Origin: Arthrobacter sp. NicSoilC5
Lineage (GTDB): Bacteria > Actinomycetota > Actinomycetes > Actinomycetales > Micrococcaceae
Direction of reading: 5' to 3'
Length of the DNA: 64,000 bases
NCBI RefSeq assembly: GCF_019977395.1
Contig: NZ_AP024660.1
Coordinates: 2,418,001 to 2,482,000, forward strand
Each line of letters begins with the position of its first letter. Within the stretch, counting starts at the first letter, position 1. The notes below the pieces were generated by a model. The model had not been told where the DNA came from. It was given only the letters and a program-made list of their open reading frames with translations, and did not search any database. The position numbers and the translations under genes are program-made. Shown one piece after another: positions 58,960-64,000 of this stretch.

Positions 58960-60630
58960 GTGGCACGCGGCGATGGCAAACTTTCCCATGATCTTCTTCC
59001 CGGCGAAAAAGGACCCCAGGATGCCTGTGGCGTCTTTGGTGTTTGGGCACCTGGTGAAGAAGTAGCAAAACTTACCTATTACGGGCTGTATGCACTGCAG
59101 CACCGCGGTCAGGAGTCGGCTGGCATAGCCACCAGCGACGGCAAGCGGATCAACGTCTACAAGGACATGGGCCTCGTTTCCCAGGTCTTCGACGAGACCA
59201 CGCTGAACACCCTGACCGGGCATCTGGCCGTGGGCCATTGCCGCTACTCCACCACCGGTGCCAGCCACTGGGCCAACGCGCAGCCCACCCTGGGCGCCAC
59301 CTCCACCGGCACGGTGGCCCTGGCGCACAACGGCAACCTGACCAACACCGCCGAACTCAACGCCATGATCACGGAGCGCAACGGCGGGCAGCTCACCGGC
59401 GAAATGAAGCAGGGCAACACCTCGGACACCGCGCTGGTCACCGCCCTGCTGGAAGGTGAGCCGGGCAAAAGCCTGGAAGAGACCGCTACCGAGCTTCTCC
59501 CCAAGATCAAGGGCGGCTTCTGCTTCGTCTTCATGGACGAAGGCACCCTGTACGCAGCCCGCGACACCTACGGCATCCGCCCGCTGGTCCTGGGCCGCCT
59601 GGAACGCGGCTGGGTTGTCGCCTCCGAACAGTCCGCACTGGCCACCGTGGGTGCCAGCTTCATCCGCGAGATCGAGCCCGGCGAGTTCATCGCCATCGAC
59701 GAAGAAGGCGTGCGTTCAAAGAAGTTTGCAGAGCCGACGCCGGCCGGTTGCGTTTTCGAGTACGTCTACCTCGCCCGTCCGGACGCCGCGATCGCCGGCC
59801 GTTCCGTCTACGAGTCCCGCGTGGAAATGGGCCGCCAGCTGGCCCGCGAAAACACCCACGAAGCGGACATCGTCATCCCCGTCCCGGAGTCGGGCACCCC
59901 TGCAGCCGTGGGTTACGCCGAGGAATCCGGTATTCCGTTCGCACACGGCTTCGTCAAGAACTCCTACGTTGGCCGCACCTTCATCCAGCCCTCGCAGACC
60001 CTCCGCCAGCTGGGCATCCGGCTCAAGCTCAACGCCCTTGAGTCCGTGATCCGCGGCAAGCGCGTGGTGGTGGTGGACGACTCGATCGTCCGCGGCAACA
60101 CCCAGCGGGCCATCGTCCGGATGCTCCGGGAGGCCGGCGCCGCCGCCGTGCACGTCAAGATCTCCTCCCCGCCGGTGCAATGGCCCTGCTTCTACGGCAT
60201 CGACTTCGCCTCCCGCGCCGAGCTGATCGCCAACGGCGCCACCATCGAAGAGATTTCGCAGGCCATCGGCGCCGACTCGCTGGCCTACATCTCCGAGGAC
60301 GGCATGATCGGCGCCACCCGGCAGCCGCGCGAACGCCTGTGCACCGCCTGCTTCACCGGTAAGTACCCCATCAAGCTTCCGGACGCGGACAAACTGGGCA
60401 AGAACCTCCTGGAGCGCACCGACCTGGGCGGCCTCAAGCCCTCCCCCGCGGCCCTTCCCGGCGAAACGGCCGCCCTGGCCGTCGACGCCACCGAGGACCC
60501 GGCGGAAAAGGCCGGCGCCACGGGCTGCGATCCCGGCCCCGACTCCGAATTCGAGAACCTGCTGACCGAAGCCGACCTCGTGCCCGACGTACACGCCGCC
60601 ACCAGCGCCGACAAGAAGGACTCCGTATGA
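58960..60630 (+). CDS. purF: Amidophosphoribosyltransferase
   Basis: A 556-residue glutamine-dependent enzyme of the first committed purine step. A 22-residue propeptide precedes the catalytic Cys in QDACGVFGVWAPG, so it is self-processed as in Bacillus. The phosphoribosyl site VVVVDDSIVRGNTQR is intact; cysteines in AGCVFEYVYLA, QWPCFYGIDFA and RLCTACFTGKYP are placed as the 4Fe-4S ligands. The GTG start has no ribosome binding site. It is followed by purM with a 4-nt overlap. Confidence 0.96.
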   Translation: MARGDGKLSHDLLPGEKGPQDACGVFGVWAPGEEVAKLTYYGLYALQHRGQESAGIATSDGKRINVYKDMGLVSQVFDETTLNTLTGHLAVGHCRYSTTGASHWANAQPTLGATSTGTVALAHNGNLTNTAELNAMITERNGGQLTGEMKQGNTSDTALVTALLEGEPGKSLEETATELLPKIKGGFCFVFMDEGTLYAARDTYGIRPLVLGRLERGWVVASEQSALATVGASFIREIEPGEFIAIDEEGVRSKKFAEPTPAGCVFEYVYLARPDAAIAGRSVYESRVEMGRQLARENTHEADIVIPVPESGTPAAVGYAEESGIPFAHGFVKNSYVGRTFIQPSQTLRQLGIRLKLNALESVIRGKRVVVVDDSIVRGNTQRAIVRMLREAGAAAVHVKISSPPVQWPCFYGIDFASRAELIANGATIEEISQAIGADSLAYISEDGMIGATRQPRERLCTACFTGKYPIKLPDADKLGKNLLERTDLGGLKPSPAALPGETAALAVDATEDPAEKAGATGCDPGPDSEFENLLTEADLVPDVHAATSADKKDSV

Positions 60631-61772
60631 CCTCCGCCAGCCCTGCCGCAGACAACGCCGGCATCACCTACGCGTCCGCGGGCGTGGACGTCGAAGCCGG
60701 GGACCGCGCCGTCGAGCTCATGAAGGATGCCGTCAAGGCAACCCACAACTCCTCGGTGATCGGCGGGGTGGGCGGCTTCGCCGGCCTCTACGATGTCTCC
60801 CGGCTGCTGACCTACAAGAAGCCGCTGCTGGCCACCTCCACGGACGGCGTCGGCACCAAGGTCGCCATCGCCCAGGCCATGGACATCCACGACACCATCG
60901 GGTTCGACCTGGTGGGCATGGTGGTGGACGACATCGTGGTGGTGGGCGCGGAGCCCCTGTACATGACCGATTACATCGCCTGCGGCAAGGTGGTCCCCGA
61001 GCGCATCGCCGGCATCGTCCGCGGCATCGCCGCTGCCTGCTCCGTGGCCGGCACCGCCCTGGTGGGCGGCGAGACCGCCGAACACCCCGGCCTGCTGGGC
61101 GAACACGAATACGACGTCGCCGGTGCAGCCACCGGCGTCGTGGAAGCCGATGCGCTGCTGGGGCCGGACCGCGTCCGCGCCGGCGACGTCGTGATCGGCA
61201 TGGCCTCCTCCGGCCTGCACTCCAACGGCTACTCCCTGGTCCGCCGCGTCATCAACCACGCCGGCTGGGCCCTGGACCGCCAGGTCTCCGAACTGGGCCG
61301 CACCCTGGGTGAGGAACTCCTGGAACCCACGCGCGTCTACGCGGCCGACTGCCTGGACCTGGCCCGTACCTTCCCGGTCAGCGCCGGCGCGGCCGTCCAT
61401 GGGTTCAGCCACGTCACCGGTGGCGGCCTTGCCGCCAACCTGGCCCGCGTCCTCCCGCAGGGCCTGGTGGCCACGGTGGACCGTGCCACGTGGGAACTGC
61501 CCGCCATCTTCAAGCTGGTGTCCGAGCTGGGCAACGTTCCGCTGGCCGACCTGGAACGTACCCTGAACCTCGGCGTGGGCATGGTGGCCATCGTGTCCCC
61601 CGACGCCGCGGATGCCGCCGTCGCGCGCCTGAACGAACGGGGCCTGCCGTCCTGGATCATGGGCACGGTCACCGAGGACTCAGACTCCATCCTCAAGTCC
61701 GGACCTGACTACGTCCAGGGCGCCAAGGGTGTGGACGGCGGCGCTGTCCGCCTGGTCAACGCCTACGCCTAA
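60627..61772 (+). CDS. purM: Phosphoribosylformylglycinamidine cyclo-ligase (AIR synthetase)
   Basis: A 381-residue ATP-dependent enzyme forming AIR in purine synthesis. Motifs: GGFAGLYDV, STDGVGTKVAIA, VDDIVVVGAEPLYMTDY, GGETAEHPG, GMASSGLHSNGYSLVR and HVTGGGLAANLARVLP. It overlaps purF by 4 nt, so the two form an operon. Confidence 0.96.
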   Translation: MTSASPAADNAGITYASAGVDVEAGDRAVELMKDAVKATHNSSVIGGVGGFAGLYDVSRLLTYKKPLLATSTDGVGTKVAIAQAMDIHDTIGFDLVGMVVDDIVVVGAEPLYMTDYIACGKVVPERIAGIVRGIAAACSVAGTALVGGETAEHPGLLGEHEYDVAGAATGVVEADALLGPDRVRAGDVVIGMASSGLHSNGYSLVRRVINHAGWALDRQVSELGRTLGEELLEPTRVYAADCLDLARTFPVSAGAAVHGFSHVTGGGLAANLARVLPQGLVATVDRATWELPAIFKLVSELGNVPLADLERTLNLGVGMVAIVSPDAADAAVARLNERGLPSWIMGTVTEDSDSILKSGPDYVQGAKGVDGGAVRLVNAYA

Positions 61773-61783
61773 AGCTTTCTTTG

Positions 61784-61812
61784 AGTGCTCCCCTCCACCG
61801 GCGGGGAGCACT
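61784..61812. terminator. Bidirectional hairpin terminator
   Basis: AGTGCTCCCC (61784-61793) with GGGGAGCACT (61803-61812), perfect 10-bp stem, TTTCTTT before it, between purM and the convergent VOC gene. Confidence 0.85.
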
Positions 61813-61818
61813 TGGCGT

Positions 61819-62595
61819 TTAAGCGGCGGTCTGGATCAAGTTGAGGACGCCGCCCTGCGGGTCCCTGATGGTGGCGAGTGACCCGTCGGCGGGACGCTCG
61901 TCCGGCTCGACGAGGACCTCTCCCCCCGCTGCCTGGACGGCCGCTGCCGCCGCGGCAACGTCTGCCGTGCCGAAGTAGATCTGCCAGTCCGCTTCGTCGC
62001 CCTCATCGGCAGGGATGATCCCGGCCACCTCGTTGCCGTCGACGAGCAGCGTGCTGTAGCTGCCGCCGTCGTCCTGCGGGTACTCGGTGACCTCATGCCC
62101 AAAAAGCTGCTGGAAGAAGCCGACGGCGGCCTGGGGCTCGGGCGTGAAGAGTTCCGCCCAGGCCAGCGCGCCCGGCTCGTTGAATAATTGGCCGCCGTAG
62201 TGGCTTCCTGCCTGCCAAATGCCGGTGGTTCCGCCACCGGGAGGGGCAAGGAAGCCCAGAACACCGGTGTCGCCCACCGTCTCCGGCCCGAATTCGGCGG
62301 CCCCTCCTGCGTGGGCAGCCTGCTCCAGTACATCCGCAGCGTCTGCGGCGGCGAAGTAGACGTTCCACTTTGCGGAGGTGCCGGCCTGCAGTTGCAAGGG
62401 GCTTTGCGGTGCAATGGTGGCCACCAACCGGCCACGGACAAAGGCCTGCGCGTAGCTGCGGCCGTCCGGGGTGGGGAAGTCCTGGAACGTCCAGCCGAAG
62501 AGCCGCCCGTAGAAGTCCTTGGCAGCCGCAACATCCGGGGTCTGCAGATCCGCCCAGCAGGGCTCGCCGTGACGGTATCCCTCAACTAATGCCAT
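61819..62595 (-). CDS. VOC-family protein with two glyoxalase/bleomycin-resistance-like domains
   Basis: A 258-residue protein made of two VOC units (about 8-120 and 130-255). Landmarks: GEPCWADLQTPDVAAAKDFYGRLFGW, WNVYFAAADAADVLEQ, then WAELFTPEPQAAVGFFQQLFG and WQIYFGTADVAAAAAAV, ending IRDPQGGVLNLIQ. Metal-ligand positions are only partly acidic or His, so enzymatic activity is uncertain. The start at 62595 gives the usual N-terminus. Confidence 0.8.
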   Translation of the reverse strand: MALVEGYRHGEPCWADLQTPDVAAAKDFYGRLFGWTFQDFPTPDGRSYAQAFVRGRLVATIAPQSPLQLQAGTSAKWNVYFAAADAADVLEQAAHAGGAAEFGPETVGDTGVLGFLAPPGGGTTGIWQAGSHYGGQLFNEPGALAWAELFTPEPQAAVGFFQQLFGHEVTEYPQDDGGSYSTLLVDGNEVAGIIPADEGDEADWQIYFGTADVAAAAAAVQAAGGEVLVEPDERPADGSLATIRDPQGGVLNLIQTAA

Positions 62596-62718
62596 GCAGG
62601 CAAGGCTACACGGACCCCTTGAGCAGCCAAGGGGTGAGGGGCACAATAACCCCTACACAACTGGGCTCAGGGATCAGCGGCATCATCAGGAGAACGTCGA
62701 TCCGGAACGGGAGAACAC

Positions 62719-63492
62719 ATGGCCGGCATCGTAGACATCGAGGGACACCCCACATGGTTGGAGGACCGCGGCGGCAATGGCGCTCCACTGCTCCTGCTGC
62801 ACGGCGGCCTCAGCAACAGTGATGCCCTTCTTGGCACTATTGGCGCCGGACTCGCGGAACACTACCGGCTCATCGCCTTCGACCGTCCCGGCCATGGATA
62901 CACCGCCGACACCGATGCCGACTTCCACTACAGCGATATGGCGCGGGAGGCAGTCAGCGTCCTTGAGAAGGTGGCCGCCGGCCCCGCACACATCGTCGGC
63001 TGGAGCGACGGCGGCATCATTGCCCTCCTCGTGGCACTGGCGCGGCCGGACCTGGTGGCGAAAATGGTGGTCATCGGCACCAACTACCACGTGGACGGCA
63101 TCCAGCCCTTGGACATGGACCCGGACTCGCCGGTGTTACAGGAGCTTGGCCGGGCCTACGCCGAGCGTTCTCCTGACGGACCCGGGCATTTTGAGGCGGT
63201 AGCCCGGAAAGGCATGCAGCTGATCAGCACCGAGCCTTCGCTCACTACGTCCCAGATCTCGCGGATCCAGCAGCCGGTACTGGTGGCGGTGGGGGACGAC
63301 GACATTGTGACCCTGCCGCACACCATCTCCTTGTATGAGGCTTTGCCCAATGGGCAGCTGGCGGTGATTCCGGGGGCGTCCCATGGCCTGCCGCTCGAGC
63401 AGCCTGCCACGCTCACCAGCCTTATGCTCCCATTCCTGGCAGCCGAAGGTCCTCCCCGGACGCTCATGCCCGTCAGGCGCCGCGCGCATTAG
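62719..63492 (+). CDS. Alpha/beta hydrolase
   Basis: A 257-residue alpha/beta hydrolase fold protein: LLLHGGLSNS oxyanion region, FDRPGHGYT, HIVGWSDGGIIALL with the nucleophile Ser, VGDDDIVTLPHT and PGASHGLPLEQ with the catalytic Asp and His. Esterase, lactonase or haloalkane-type activities are possible. It is a single gene between a divergent VOC gene and a strong terminator. Confidence 0.85.
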   Translation: MAGIVDIEGHPTWLEDRGGNGAPLLLLHGGLSNSDALLGTIGAGLAEHYRLIAFDRPGHGYTADTDADFHYSDMAREAVSVLEKVAAGPAHIVGWSDGGIIALLVALARPDLVAKMVVIGTNYHVDGIQPLDMDPDSPVLQELGRAYAERSPDGPGHFEAVARKGMQLISTEPSLTTSQISRIQQPVLVAVGDDDIVTLPHTISLYEALPNGQLAVIPGASHGLPLEQPATLTSLMLPFLAAEGPPRTLMPVRRRAH

Positions 63493-63504
63493 CCGGGAAC
63501 GGCA

Positions 63505-63556
63505 AAAGGTCCATTGGGGCACACCGGAAACAGGTGTGGCCCAACGGACCTTTTTT
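63505..63556. terminator. Terminator with long stem and T-tract
   Basis: AAAGGTCCATTGGGGCACACC pairs with the downstream GGTGTGGCCCAACGGACC region with two mismatches, followed by TTTTTT. It closes the alpha/beta hydrolase gene. Confidence 0.9.
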
Positions 63557-63656
63557 GACTGCGGTCAGCACCGATAGCGCTGCAGAAGAAGCAGCGAGGC
63601 GAAGATTATTGAGACCGGCGTGCACTGCCCAAAGAGGCAGCCGCTGCCGGCGACAA

Positions 63657-63890
63657 CTAGCCGATGCGACGGTTGTCTACCTCGTCGTCATCGTCATCCA
63701 AATCATCCGCGTACTTATCCACATAAGCCGAATAGTCCGGTTCAACCGGCTCATTCGAGTAACGGCTCGTCGAACGACTGCCCGGACCCGTCAGCTCACG
63801 CTGAAGTGCCGAATAGTCAGTGTTCGGGGAGTAGTACTTAATGTCCCGAGCCTGCTTGGTAGCTTTTGCCTTTTGACGGCCGCGCCCCAT
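63657..63890 (-). CDS. DUF3073-family protein
   Basis: A 77-residue conserved actinobacterial protein: basic MGRGRQKAKATKQARDIKYY start, NTDYSALQREL, and a very acidic C-terminus (KYADDLDDDDDEVDN). DUF3073 proteins occur widely near purine genes in actinobacteria; their function is unknown. AAAGGGGG precedes the ATG at 63890; the longer frame to 63977 is not needed. Confidence 0.85.
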   Translation of the reverse strand: MGRGRQKAKATKQARDIKYYSPNTDYSALQRELTGPGSRSTSRYSNEPVEPDYSAYVDKYADDLDDDDDEVDNRRIG

Positions 63891-64000
63891 GGCGTGACCC
63901 CCTTTTGTACTTGGACCGGAGGTGGTCACCTTGGCGATCGGTGAGGCCCCGGAATGTTTGGTCAATTTGTCGTACACCTAGATTACATGCTTTCGGCGGG

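Overview
The window comes from a high-GC Gram-positive actinobacterium, almost certainly Arthrobacter sensu lato (Micrococcaceae). Evidence: GC-rich third codon positions throughout; a mycothiol-type formaldehyde dehydrogenase; a DUF3073 protein; two DUF222/HNH genes; and a dimethylglycine oxidase that has the 830-residue length and active-site numbering of the Arthrobacter globiformis enzyme. I see no rRNA or tRNA gene, no CRISPR array, no prophage and no insertion sequence.

Layout. 1-19.9 kb is mixed housekeeping: an aminotransferase coupled to a YitT-type membrane protein, a secreted beta-propeller protein, a threonine dehydratase-like enzyme, a MatC-type carboxylate permease, NagA, a first DUF222/HNH gene, a metallo-beta-lactamase-fold hydrolase, a membrane Rieske protein, and an AsnC-type regulator divergent from an M20 amidohydrolase and an MHS-type transporter. 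20-27 kb is a glyoxylate/allantoin operon (hyi, glxR, gcl, glycerate kinase, allB, orphan winged-helix regulator). 27-30.6 kb holds a peroxiredoxin, an MFS pump and small genes. 30.8-34.7 kb is a tight four-gene operon joining a PP2C response regulator, a cellulose-synthase-like glycosyltransferase with a large coiled-coil insert, a STAS protein and a HATPase. 34.8-36.6 kb is uraD-uraH-iclR. 36.9-58.3 kb is a betaine/methyl-group catabolism island: BCCT transporter, GntR regulator, purU-dmgO-fchA-folD, moeA, an MFS transporter, a second dimethylglycine-oxidase-like gene, a second DUF222/HNH gene, an FdhF/YdeP-type molybdoenzyme, and the mycothiol formaldehyde dehydrogenase with its hydrolase partner. 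58.6-64 kb returns to housekeeping: purF-purM, a VOC protein, an alpha/beta hydrolase and DUF3073.

How the genes fit together. Allantoin and glyoxylate are turned into glycerate phosphate by the AllB/Gcl/GlxR/Hyi/kinase set. Methyl groups released from dimethylglycine (and probably a related N-methyl compound) are loaded on tetrahydrofolate by the oxidases, moved to formyl-THF by FolD/FchA, released as formate by PurU, and possibly oxidised by the molybdoenzyme. Free formaldehyde goes through mycothiol. The FolD here lacks the catalytic lysine of its family, which may explain the separate FchA-type cyclohydrolase beside it. Four promoters of the betaine/C1 island carry paired operator-like sequences exactly 19 bp apart, which suggests one shared regulator. 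The most novel-looking unit is the glycosyltransferase operon, where a partner-switching module seems dedicated to a polysaccharide synthase instead of a sigma factor.
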